Below are positions 23,661-34,515 of a stretch of 64,000 nucleotides of DNA, piece by piece. Under the pieces are notes generated by a model that had not been told where the DNA came from, did no database searches, and saw only the letters and a list, made by a program, of their open reading frames with translations. The DNA is taken from assembly GCA_963969595.1 (NCBI GenBank), contig OZ018409.1, positions 24,193,282 through 24,257,281 of the forward strand. Reading direction: 5' to 3'. The first letter of the stretch is position 1. Each line of letters starts with the position of its first letter. The translations under genes and the position numbers were made by a program. This DNA is from Neckera pumila. Lineage: Eukaryota; Streptophyta; Bryopsida; Hypnales; Neckeraceae.

Positions 23661-23967
23661 AGCGTGGACAACTTCCTGACCGTGCGTCCCCTGGCCGCGT
23701 GCTTGGTACCGTCGGAAAGCTCTTGCCAAGGAAGGGGGCACCGGCTTGGTTTTGTGGCGTTTGGAGCGGTGGTGCAAAAGTTATTGAATTTCAAAGTATT
23801 TATTGATTAAAAAATTAGAAAATTACTTTTACTTTGGTTTTGGTGGCGTTCTTGGTACTGGGAGTGGAACCGGAAGTAGAACTGGGAGTAGAATTGGAAG
23901 TAGAACCAGGAGTGGAACCGGGAGTAGATGAAAATTGGGCCAACGGCACAGGGTCACACTAGTCAAC
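23650..23967 (-). mobile_element. SINE-like retroposon, second copy
   Basis: Nearly the same as 21390-21717 (shared GTGGACAACTTC, CCGTGCGTCCCC, GGCCAACGGCACAGGGTCA). On the minus strand its tail runs into the long CAAA microsatellite. AGAAAAGT occurs on both sides (23212 and about 23973) and may be the target duplication. A more diverged relative lies near 56505-56720. Confidence 0.6.
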
Positions 23968-24579
23968 ATGATAGAAAAGTTTGATGAGTAGCACAAAGAA
24001 AAAATTGAAAACATTAAAAGAAAATTTTTATACCTAAATCACTACCCTTTATTTTTTATTTATACATTCAAAATGACAAATGAATCATGAATAGGAAAGA
24101 TCTTAGATAATTTTAAAGAATAAAGAAAAAAGCTCTTACTTAAAATTTCTATCTCCTATTTTTTTTTATAAAATTTATGCAATAGTGTCAAATGAATTGA
24201 AAAATATAAAGGAGTGAAAAATTTCTTATTTAAATTGTAATGCTTTATTTTTGAAGGATAATGGCTTTTTGCTTACTTTATATTACTCCTTCTTTGATTG
24301 CTATATATAGTCAAACCTCCTCACATGTACTCCTTGAAGGAGACAAAATATCTTTTGAAGGAGATTTAATTTTTTTTCCTATCTAATGTAGCCACCGCTA
24401 TTTTTAGCTATTTATTTTCTAACCAAAAACAAAATTCTCTATGTACCTATTCTTGACAAGTATATTTCTATTAAAAGAGTCCACCAAACGTCTATTAAAC
24501 CATTTCCTCACATAATTGCAATTGACTGCTGGTTGTTTCTCTAGATTCTGCTTTTATGACCTTTGATCTTCTTGTAGTA

Positions 24580-25880
24580 GTCCCACGCGCGGTCGCCCCA
24601 CCCGCGGTCGCCCTTACTCACATCCACCTCTTCTAAACAGAAATTGAGTCGCTGCACCAGCGGTCGCCCTTATATGCATGCGCCTCTTTGAACCAAAAGC
24701 TGGATTGCTCTACCCGTGGTCGTCCTTACTCGCATGTGGCTCTTTAAAGCAAAAGTTGTTTGGTCCAGAAGTTGGTATTTTATACATTGCGGTCGCCCAC
24801 CAGTGGTCGCCCCACCACCCGCAATCGCCTATCCGCATGTGCTCCTTAACAAAAATTCTTTCCAAAGACATTGAGCCTCTTTTCTCTTTGCAGTCGCCTA
24901 CTACAAGAGGTCGCCCCACCACCCGCAGTCGCCTCATCCGCACGCGCCCCTTGACAAGAAAAACGTCCTTCCAAAGACTTTGAGCTTTTTTCCTCTTCAC
25001 GGTTGCCTACTACAAGAGGTCGCCCCACCACTCGCGGTTGCTTCACCCGCACGCTCCCCTTGACAAGAAAAATGTCCTTCCAAAGAGTTAGAGCATTTCT
25101 CCAATGCATAGTCGCCTACTACAAGCGGTCACCCCACCACCCGCGGTCGCCTCATCCGCACGCGCCCCTTGACAAGAAAAATGTCCTTCCAAAGACTTTG
25201 AGCTTTTCTCCAATGTGCAATCGCCTATTACAAGCGGTTGCCCCACCACCCGCGGTCGTCTCATCCGCACGCGCCCCTTGACACGAAAAATGCCCTTCCA
25301 AAGACATTGAGCTTTTTTCCTCTTTGCGGTCGCTTACTACAAGAGGTCGCCCCACCACCTGGGGTTGCCTCACCTGCATGCGCCCCTTGACAAGAAAAAC
25401 GTCCTTCCAAAGATTTTGAGCATTTCTCCAATGCACGGTCGCCTACTACAAGCGGTTGCCCCACCACCCGCGGTCGCCTCATCCGCACGCGCCCCTTGAC
25501 AAGAAAAATGCCCTTCCAAAGACATTGAGCTTTTTTCCTCTTCGCGGTCGCCTACTACAAGAGGTCACCCCACCACCCGTGGTCGCCTCATCCGCACGCG
25601 CCCCTTGACAAGAAAAACGTCCTTCCAAAGACTTTGAGCATTTCTCCAATGCGCGGTCGCCTACTACAAGCGGTCGCCCTACCACCCACAGTCGCCTCAT
25701 CCGCACGCGCCCCTTGACAAGTAAAAATGTCCTTCCAAAACTTTGAGTATTTCTTCAATGTGCAGTTGCCTACTGCAAATGAATGCCCCACCACCCATGG
25801 TCGCCTCATCCCCACGCGCCTCTTGATAGGAAAATGGTCCTTCTAAAGACTTTGAGCTTTTCACTAATGCGTAATTGCCT
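24580..25880. repeat. GC-rich satellite with 109-bp unit
   Basis: From about 24880 the unit GGTCGCCTACTACAAG ... CCACCACCCGCGGTCGCC ... CCTTGACAAGAAAAA ... CCTTCCAAAGACTTTGAGC repeats with a regular 109-bp period (visible at 25479, 25588, 25697), roughly nine copies; more degenerate units precede it from 24580. Isolated diverged units lie at 26320-26540 and 31265-31330. Because 109 is not a multiple of 3, the frames on both strands are artefacts. Confidence 0.85.
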
Positions 25881-25889
25881 ACTAAGGTA

Positions 25890-26590
25890 AAGCAGCCCAT
25901 TGTGGTCAAAATTAGGAGTCTGCCATCATCCCATCACTGAAGTTTTTCAATTTTTTTCCTATGTGAAGACAATTATGAGAATTTGTGAAGGCAATTGAAA
26001 TTGTAATTTTTAGACAGACTATAAATTAGCTATGAATTTTTCAAGTGTTCAGCCCAAAAAAGTCGGCAGACTACTCCAAAACCAATTGCAAGTGTATCCA
26101 TAATGCTCACCTACCTCTTCTAAAGGAGGCAATTTTTTTTAATATGTGGATGGCCATAAAAAGTCACTTTCTACAATGACTTACACTGAAATTACTGCAT
26201 GTTTCTAATAAGTTCACTAATTACTCCATTGAAGTTAGGTGAGATATTGATTGTGGTCAGAAAAACCACAATGGAATCATCATGTGTCCCCCATGGGTCA
26301 TTTGACTACAATGGGCTGCTTTACCCAAGCAGTCGCCCTACCACTTGTGGTTGCTTCATCCCCGCGTGCCTCTGGACAAGAAAAATGTCCTTCCAAAGAC
26401 TTTGAGCTTTCTTCCCATACGCGGTCATCTTACTACAAGCGGTCACCTTTTGAGAAAAAAAATCTTTTACTGGACATTGTCCTATTCTAGTTGTCTTCAT
26501 TTGCCCTCTTGAAGTCGCCCCACCCTCACACGCCCCTTGAAAGAGAGAAGATTCTTTTTAAGAATGAAAGACCATTCCTCTATAATAATC
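25890..26590. other. Intergenic with scattered 109-bp satellite fragments
   Basis: Mostly unassigned AT-rich DNA with degenerate units of the neighbouring array near 26320-26540. No gene seen. Confidence 0.4.
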
Positions 26591-26846
26591 AATTGTGAAT
26601 TATTTATTACAGTCTTCCTTATCATGAATAATTGGTTCTATTGATTTTTTTTGAAAATAGTGAACATTTAAGTAAGAAACTACCCATTTGTTTTTTGCAA
26701 TTCTCAAAGATTTCTTACTATGAATAATTTTTCATTTTATTCTATGAATAAAAAAAGTTTTTCTAAAAATTTAGATACAAACTTCCCCAATTATTTTTTG
26801 AAAATTTCCAAGACTCATTCTACTCGAGTATTGGTAGTCACATTGA

Positions 26847-27736
26847 TTAACCCCTAAGAGCCCAAGGCCTTTTCTACCTCAAAAAACACCCAAAACTGCC
26901 ATTTCTAGAGCATTCATCAAAAAAGTTTGAAAAATTGATTTTTTGGGAATGTAACCGTTGGATCTTGTAGTTAACTTGTGTGAGAACATGTGGTAAAAAT
27001 TTCGTGAGGTTTGACCGTATAGATTGGGAGATATTTGCATTCAAAGTCTGTTTTTTTTTTTCTTTCCACTGTGCCCGAAAATTTCAGATGCCTTTGACCG
27101 CCATTTGCTGAATTTTTTTCCACTACAGACCTCCAATTTATAATTTTTTCTTATGGGGAAACATGTTAGTCATGTGCATACCAATTTTCAAGGCAATCCA
27201 AGACAATCCCAATATTCAAAAAAATTAAAATTTGCCACTATGTCCCAAGAAATGACAATACAATAGGCCATTTTCAAAAAAGAAATCCCATCACACATTT
27301 TTTGATCTAGGAAATCTGAACGGTGGATTGAAAGGTGCACTTGTATTTTAGAAGTAGGAAAAAAAAAAATTTTAAATGTCAAAATCTCTAACATCTACAA
27401 GCTCCTAAAGCCTCATGTGACCTCCCAATAGGCACAACAATAGCCTCTCTTGCCACCTCTTGCCACCTCTCCTCTCTTGCCACCTCTGCTGCCCCCATGG
27501 GAGTCAAGGTCAGATTCTTGAGGGGCTGCAGATTCCCGAACTGAAATTAATTTTCAAATGTTCATAACTTTTGGAGGATAAGTCGGAATTTGATGAAATT
27601 TATCTTCCCGCGAAGCTAATGTGATTTCCTATCTCCCAAAAAAGTTTCAGAAAATCATGTGAAAAATTGAGGTTACATGAGCTTGCCCGAAGTACCACAA
27701 AACCCTCCCAGGGACACTTGGGCTTTTAGGGGTTAA
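26847..27736. mobile_element. TTAA-bounded non-autonomous element B (882 bp)
   Basis: Bounded by TTAA at 26847-26850 and 27733-27736, with ends CCCCTAAGAGCCCAAGGCC and GGACACTTGGGCTTTTAGGGG-type (inverted). It sits in AT-rich satellite. The interior matches element D (30064-30932) as a reverse complement, including the motif near GCATTCATCAAAAAAGTTTG. Confidence 0.65.
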
Positions 27737-27941
27737 ATAATAAAAGACAAAGTATAGAGATTTTAATACTAACTTCCTTGTTTATTTTTGAAAATTCTTC
27801 AAGAATATTCTTTATCATGGATTATTTGCTACTTTGGTTCTACAACAAAAATCATAGGATAGAGATTAAGTACAAACTTTCCTATTTATTTTAGGATTTT
27901 TGAGAGATTCATTCTACTTAAATGTTATTTGTCACATTGAT

Positions 27942-28883
27942 TTAATCCCTAAAGGCCCTAGGCCTTTTTTTTGCAAAAAAACATTCAAAACTGCCATTTC
28001 CATTGCAAAGAGTAAAGAAATTTGAAAATTGTTTTTCTTGCACATCTAATCGTAAGATCTCATATTTATCTAGTACAAGAGTGTTTCAAGAAAAATTCAG
28101 AATTTTTGACTGCATTGATTGCAAGATTTCTGCATTTAAAGTGAAGAAAACAAATTTTTCAGTACATTGTGGGACTGGATCTTTGGACTTTGAACATTTT
28201 TAACTTTAAATTTTTGCATTACAGAGTTTTGAGCTTTAAATATTTATAGTAGAGAATTGAGTTGAGAATCTAGCAAAAAAACAAATTCAAAAAACTTACT
28301 TTTCAATATTAAAAAAATTGTTAATTAGAGGTAGGTATGAGATAGAAGGAAAATAAAAAATATGAATATCTTTTATATGGAATTAAAAAGTACTAATTGC
28401 AATTGTGAAATTGCTCTAGCAAAAAAACTAAACCATGTGGGACTTTTTTTTTTGAAAAATTGTAAAAATTGCATTCAAAAATGAATTTTACAAGTTATTT
28501 TTTCAAGAAGATGCTCTAAGTGTCCAAAAAATAAGATTGTCCATAGCTTTCTTATAAGAAATCCAAATGAAATGAAAAAAAATCTTTCTAGATAGACAAA
28601 AATATAATCTATAAGAAAGAAATTTATTAAAAAAAAAAACTTTTTTTTTTTTTATTGCCCCCTGAACGCTGTTTTGAGCTTATTTGGGCATTTTTTTTTT
28701 CCCGGGTAGCAATTGAAAACAAGACTTATATTCCCATGAAGCTTAGCAGTTTTTCTATCTTCCAAAAAAAAGTTTAAGAAAATTACGACAAAAATTCAGC
28801 CCGTACTCTTGTAGGTACCTGTCCAAAATCCCATTTGTCCCTTAAAGGGACAATGGCGGGGACAATGGTCCTTTAGGGGTTAA
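27942..28883. mobile_element. TTAA-bounded non-autonomous element C (934 bp)
   Basis: Bounded by TTAA at 27942-27945 and 28880-28883; starts TCCCTAAAGGCCCTAGGCC and ends GACAATGGTCCTTTAGGGG. It is an inverted relative of element A at 2433-3350 and is inserted in satellite monomers. No transposase frame. Confidence 0.65.
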
Positions 28884-30059
28884 TAATAAAAAATAAGAAG
28901 GTGGAGATTTAAGTAAGAACTATTCCATAAGATTAATTTTGATCATGAATTATTTTTACTATGATTTTATAAAAAAAAAATAGAAAATGGAGATTTAAAC
29001 AAGAACTTCTTTATTAATCTCTAGAAATTTTCAAAGATTCATCCTTTTCAAGAATTATTTGACACGTTGGTTTAATAATTAAAAATGAAGCATAGAGATT
29101 TAAATAAGAAACATCCTATTTATTTTTTGCAATTCTCTAAGATTCTTTCTATTATTGAATTATTTGTCACTTTAATTCTATAAGTAAAAGTAATAGGTAG
29201 ACCTTTAAATAAGAATTCTTCTATATATTTTTTGGAATTTTTAAAGACTAATTCTACTCAAGTTTTATTTGTCATATTGATTTAATAACAAAAGATATTA
29301 TGTAGAGATTTAAGTAAGAACTTTCCTTATTAAATTACTAAATTTTTGCAATCCTCAAATTAAGGATCCTCCTAACTTTGAATGACTTGTCACATTGATT
29401 TGAAAACAAAATATATAAAGGGTGGACATTTAAGAACTTCCCCATTTATTTTTTTCAAATTTCAAAAAATCATCCTACTCATGCAATATTTGCCATGTTG
29501 ATCTAAAATTAAAAAATAAAGGGTGGACATTTAAGTATGAACTTTAATCATTATTTAGTTTTATAACTCTCCAAGTCTCTTTATCATGAATTATTTTTCA
29601 CTTTAATTTTATAAAATGAAATAAAAAAACAAAGATTTGCATAAGAATTTTTTCATTGGTGTTCAAAAGCATTAGTTATGCCACTCTAAGCCGAAAACGG
29701 AGATCAATGAGTAGCACAAAAATCACAAAAAATCAAAACTACATTTTTTAATTTTTTTTCTTCAAATATTGTATTTTTGTCTATATACATGTGAAACTTT
29801 GATTCATTCTATTTGGATTAGTAATGAGAAAGTTATGGACAATCTTGTTTTTTGGGCAAACAAAGAAGCTTCTTGAAAAAATAACGTATTAGATTTTCAT
29901 TTTTGAATGCGATTTTCACAATTTCAATAAAAAAAATTTTTTTGTCAAGGTTTAGTTTGCTTCCTAGAACAATTGCCCCATTGGAATTATTGTGTTTCAT
30001 TTCTATCTTAGAGCTATCAACAATTTTATTATTTTGTTCAATCTTGGACCTATTTCCAC

Positions 30060-30936
30060 TTAACCCCTAAAGGCCCAAGTGTCCCCTCGAGGGACACTTG
30101 GGACTTTGGGCAAGCTTGTTCAAACTTCATACTCAGTGTGATTTTTTCAAACTTTTTTTGAGCGTGTAGTTTCTCATAAGCTTCGCGTAGATAAATTTTT
30201 TGTCAAAATCCGACTTATTCTCAATAAGTTATGAACATTTGAATAAAAAATTGAGTTTGTTCTACTACTGCCCTTCAGCAATCTGCCTTTGACTCCTGAG
30301 GGGTAGCAAAGGTGGCAAGAGAGGAGAATTAGGCTATTGTTGTGCCTATTGGGAGGTCACCTTAGGCTTTAGGAGCTTCTAAAAGTTAGAGATTTTGAGG
30401 TTTTCTATTTTTTTTCTTCTTACTTCTCAAGTAAAAGTGCATCTTTGAATCCTCTATTAAGACTTCCTATATCTAAAAATATGTGATGGAAAAATTGATT
30501 CAAAAATGGCCTTGTGTATTGTCAATTCTTGGGACATTGTGGCTAATATCAATTTTTTTGAATGTCTTACGTGTCTTGGATTGCCTTGAAAATTGCCTTG
30601 AAAATTGTACATGCCTGCCATGTTTTTTTATAAAGAAAAATTTTAAATTCAAGGTTTTTAGTAGAAAAAAACTCAGTAAACGGTGGTCAAAGGCATCTAA
30701 AATTTTTGGGCACAATAGAAAAAAAAAAAAAAAAGACTTTGAATGCAAATATCTTGCAATCTGTATAGTCAAACCTCACAAAATTTTTACCACATACTTT
30801 CAGACAAGCGAACTACAAGTTCCTATGTTTACATTCCCAAAAAATCAAATTTTCAAACTTTTTTGATGAATGCTCTAGAAATGGCAGTTTTGGGTGATTT
30901 TTGAGTTAGAAAAGGCCTTGAGTCTTTAGGGGTTAA
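30060..30936. mobile_element. TTAA-bounded non-autonomous element D (869 bp)
   Basis: Bounded by TTAA at 30060-30063 and 30933-30936; starts CCCCTAAAGGCCCAAGTGTC and ends GGCCTTGAGTCTTTAGGGG. Just inside the left end is a short palindrome (AAGTGTCCCCTCGAGGGACACTT region). The 127-codon plus-strand frame inside is Lys/Phe-rich and has no domain. A fragment of the same interior, without termini, lies at about 31075-31225. Confidence 0.65.
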
Positions 30937-31439
30937 AGAATGAAATCCAAGTGTACTTTTTTTGGAATTTTTTCCAAGACTTTCAAATCAATTATTCAAC
31001 ACAAAACATTTTTTAATCCAAAGTTTATAGCGCAAGACTTTTCCACAAATGGCAATGAAAGTCAGTTGTAATTGCAGGCCAAAGTTCAGAATTTTCTTTT
31101 TCCAACTTTGGATGCTAATATCTTCCAATCCGTATGGTCAAATTTCATGAAATTTTTACCATATGATCTTAGACAAATGAAGTATAAGATCTTACGGTTA
31201 GATTTTGAAAAAAAACATTTTTTTATGTATTTTTATAAATGCAGTAGAAGTGGCAGTTTTAAATTACAATACAAGAGGTCACCCCTACAAGAGGTTGCCC
31301 TACCCGTGGTTGCCGTACCCATGGTCGCCCTAAACCTGCAGTTGCTTGTCCTCATCAAACCTACATGCGCCCTTGATTGTGCCACGCGGATGCCACATGG
31401 TGTCCAGGTGGCGTAGGTCAAAGGGGGGTAACTTTTAGG

Positions 31440-33449
31440 AAAGTCAAAGGTAATTTTGACCTTATTGGATGTCGCGAGGGGTCTACTGGACGTTGTGTGA
31501 CATCTAGTTGTCGCGCTCGTTGCGATGTCAAGGAAGACAACCCTAATTAAAGGCTCCATCACAGTGTTCCTACCATCTTCCGCCACGCTTCACCAGCCCT
31601 ATTCCATATTTTAGACCCCTGACAGATTTGAAACCGACTAATGGTAAAGAACTCCAAACTCTGTTGCCACCTCCCACCACTGTAAGGCTGGAAGCTGGAG
31701 AGTCTGAAACGAAGTAGTGCATGAAGGTTGGATTGATTCAGCTCGCAAGCCTTCACTATCCATTTCATCATTAGTGCTATGAGGGCATCTATTGGGTTAA
31801 CAAGTCCGAGCCCGCCTTTGGTCTTACTCTGGCAACATTGAATCCATGCTACTTTTACTCTAGATTGGTAGAGGGATCCTGACCACATGTAATTTTAGAC
31901 TGCGCCCTTGCAAGTGCACTCGCCCAAATGGCGATGAAGAAGTGTAAGGAGGATAGAAGAACGTGATTTACAATAACGACTCTTCTTGTGGTGTTTACTT
32001 TGGCTGTATACCAATATCCTAACTTCTTTTGTATCTTATCGAATAGGAACTGGCCAACATCTCTAGAAATGATGGAGAGTCCAAAAAGGGACCTTAGTAG
32101 TTTGCATATGTCTCCATCTTTTGCCCATTTCAATCGAAGCTGGTAAGTCCATTGGGGCCGCCCTTGGTCCTTGTGATGCCAATAGCGGCAAGACTTGTCC
32201 CAGTTCATAATCAACCTTGAGCCCATACAAAAGGAATCTAAGGTGGAGATCGTGTTCAAGGCTGAGGATTCCCATTAGATGTGATTCGGAGGTCTTGGAG
32301 GGCCTCGAGTTCCCTTGCGTTCTGTTGCATTTCCAGATTGCGAGAACGTAGCTGCAGCAACTGGCTGACGTGGCATAGCGACTGCCACGTCATTTTTTGG
32401 AAAAATAAAAAATAAAAAAATAAAGCTTAAAATGATATTTTGGTAATTTATTTTTTCTTTTGAAAAAAAAGAATTCTAACAAACTCTTACCGACGTTCAC
32501 TGAATCTAGCTAGATCGGGGAACGGGCTTGAAACGGCCCTCCAAGACCCCTGAATCTCATCTAATGTCCCCTAATAGTGTCATTGAGGTATCATCAGGGT
32601 ATTGAGCCATAACTTGTTGGCGATCCTCAACCGGTAATAAGATCCCTTTGATATCACCAGTCAATACATTCTTCTTAACCATCGACTTCAAAACTTCCGT
32701 GACAATAAGGAATAGGTATGGGGCAAGGGTACACCCTTGTCTCACTCCCCTTTGTATGAGAAAGGATGGCGACTGAGAGCCATTTACTTTCACCGTGGCC
32801 TTTGCATCTTGAAAAAGTAGCATGGTCATGTCTACAAAGGTCACTGGGAATCCCATGGCTGACATGGCTCTAGATAAGAAGCCATGATCGACCATGTCAA
32901 AAGCTTTACTAAAGTCAAGCTTAAGAAATAGTAGAGGTTGATTTGTGTGAGCCGCCCAATCCATGGTTTCATGGGTGAGGAGGATGTTGTCTAATAAGAA
33001 TCTCATAGGAAGGAATGCAAACTGATCGGGGGAAATGATTTCCAATTTTCCATCAATATAGGTTGAGTCTTAGCTGCAACGCTTTGGCATAAAGCTTGTT
33101 TGCGATGTTTAGTAAAGTTATTGGGCGCCAGTTAGACAAATTTTTCCTTTCACCGCCTTTGTGAAGGAGGGTGATAAGTCCACTTGTGAGACTTGGTGGC
33201 ATCCATTGTGTTCGAATTGCCTTCAGTATTATGTCCAGATAGTTAGCTTTAATAACATCCCAATACGTTTTAAAGAATGATGTGACCACTCCATCAGGAC
33301 CAGGGGCTTTGTTTGGGTCCATACCCTTGTGGGCTTCCTCCAATTCTAGCAAGGTAATGTCAGCCATAAGAGAGGATGTCATGGAGTCTGTGAGCCAATT
33401 TGATATGCCCTTTAAACAATATTCTTGAGCTACACTCCTTTCAAGGGAA

Positions 33450-33481
<32 letters not shown>

Positions 33482-34515
33482 GAGCAGTGTACAAATTGGC
33501 ATAATACTCAAAGTAAAGCCTCTCTAAGTCAGCTTGATCGGTGTGGAGGATGCATGCTGCATCCTTCAACTCCGTGATATTTGCTGCACTTCCCCGGTCC
33601 TTATGCGCTTGGAAGAATTCTTTAGAGCATGCATCTCCAACCTTCTTCCACCGGATCCGGTTTCTCACTTTAAATCCTTCTACATGTTGCTTTTCCACCC
33701 CATTGAGTAGCTCTCCAAGGTTGCTAAGGTGCCCTTGGCGGTGGGAATTTGCCAGGTCAGCTTGTAAGGCCTCCATTGCCTTTGAGAGTTGTGAGCGTAG
33801 GTGGGCCTCCTCCTTGCGGTGTAACTTTTCCGCTTTGAGGCAGTGTTCCTTGTAAAATTGCACCACTTTGCGAAGCTTCCCAAAAAAACCACTTGACAAA
33901 ATGGCATCCCAAGTTTGTGAAACTCGTGATTTAACTACATCATCTTCAAGATATCGAGTGCTCATCTTGTATGTGGATTTTTGAGGAGGAGAATTCTTCA
34001 GCGCAAATTTACCCCAAATTGGTAAGTGGTCTGAGTGGCAGCTATTTCCTTTGATAAAATACTCTGCAATTGGGCTAGCTTGACTTCTTGTTGCTTGAAA
34101 AGAATAAATGCAATCTAACCAAGCCAGGATCCTAGCACCATCTAATCTACGATTGTCCCAAGAGAATTTGATAGGGCTAGTGTTGGAGAATTGTTCCTCC
34201 AAGTTGAGTGCCCGAGTAAGTAGTCCAAAAGCCTAACGTTCCACTAGAGAAACCAACTTCCCACACAGGCTCATCTTATTTGATGAATTTTCTACAAAAT
34301 TTCAATCACAATCTTTAGAAAGGGTAGAAACTAGCTCTGCCCAGAGCTCCAAGCATTCCCTGACTACCATGGAGGCATATACATTCAATATTGAGAGGTC
34401 GCCCCCAGGTGTCCCTTTCATTTATGGTTGTCTTCTCAAACATTGCGACGGGCGCGACAACTAGATGTCACACGACGTCTTGTAGAGCCCTCGCAACGTC
34501 TAATAGAGCAAACGT
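31440..34515. repeat. Inverted repeat pair flanking the LINE 3' half
   Basis: About 110 bp at 31440-31560 (containing GTGACATCTAGTTGTCGCGC) recurs as its reverse complement at 34390-34515 (GCGCGACAACTAGATGTCAC). The right arm lies inside the disrupted endonuclease region of the LINE. Confidence 0.65.

Larger units (their letters stand above)
26590..29650 (-). repeat. AT-rich satellite in inverted orientation, interrupted by TTAA elements
   Basis: The monomer of 18590-21300 returns here as its reverse complement (TGGAGATTTAAGTAAGAAC, TTTTTGCAATTCTCAAAG). Two TTAA-bounded elements, B and C, are inserted into it. The change of orientation lies between about 24260 and 26590, around the GC-rich 109-bp array. 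Confidence 0.7.

Noticed and set aside
22997..23662. 221-codon and shorter Leu-Phe-Val-Cys open frames
   Set aside because: They are translations of the TTTG/TTTTG microsatellite in all three frames.
24846..25815. Series of 75-96 codon Arg/Gly/Cys-rich minus-strand frames
   Set aside because: Each is one 109-bp satellite unit read through; the shared peptide reflects the repeat, not a protein family.
24880..25880. Possible CRISPR array
   Set aside because: Repeats are contiguous 109-bp units without unique spacers, in a eukaryotic context.
30483..30866. 127-codon plus-strand frame
   Set aside because: Inside TTAA element D; low complexity with poly-Lys and no counterpart in element B.
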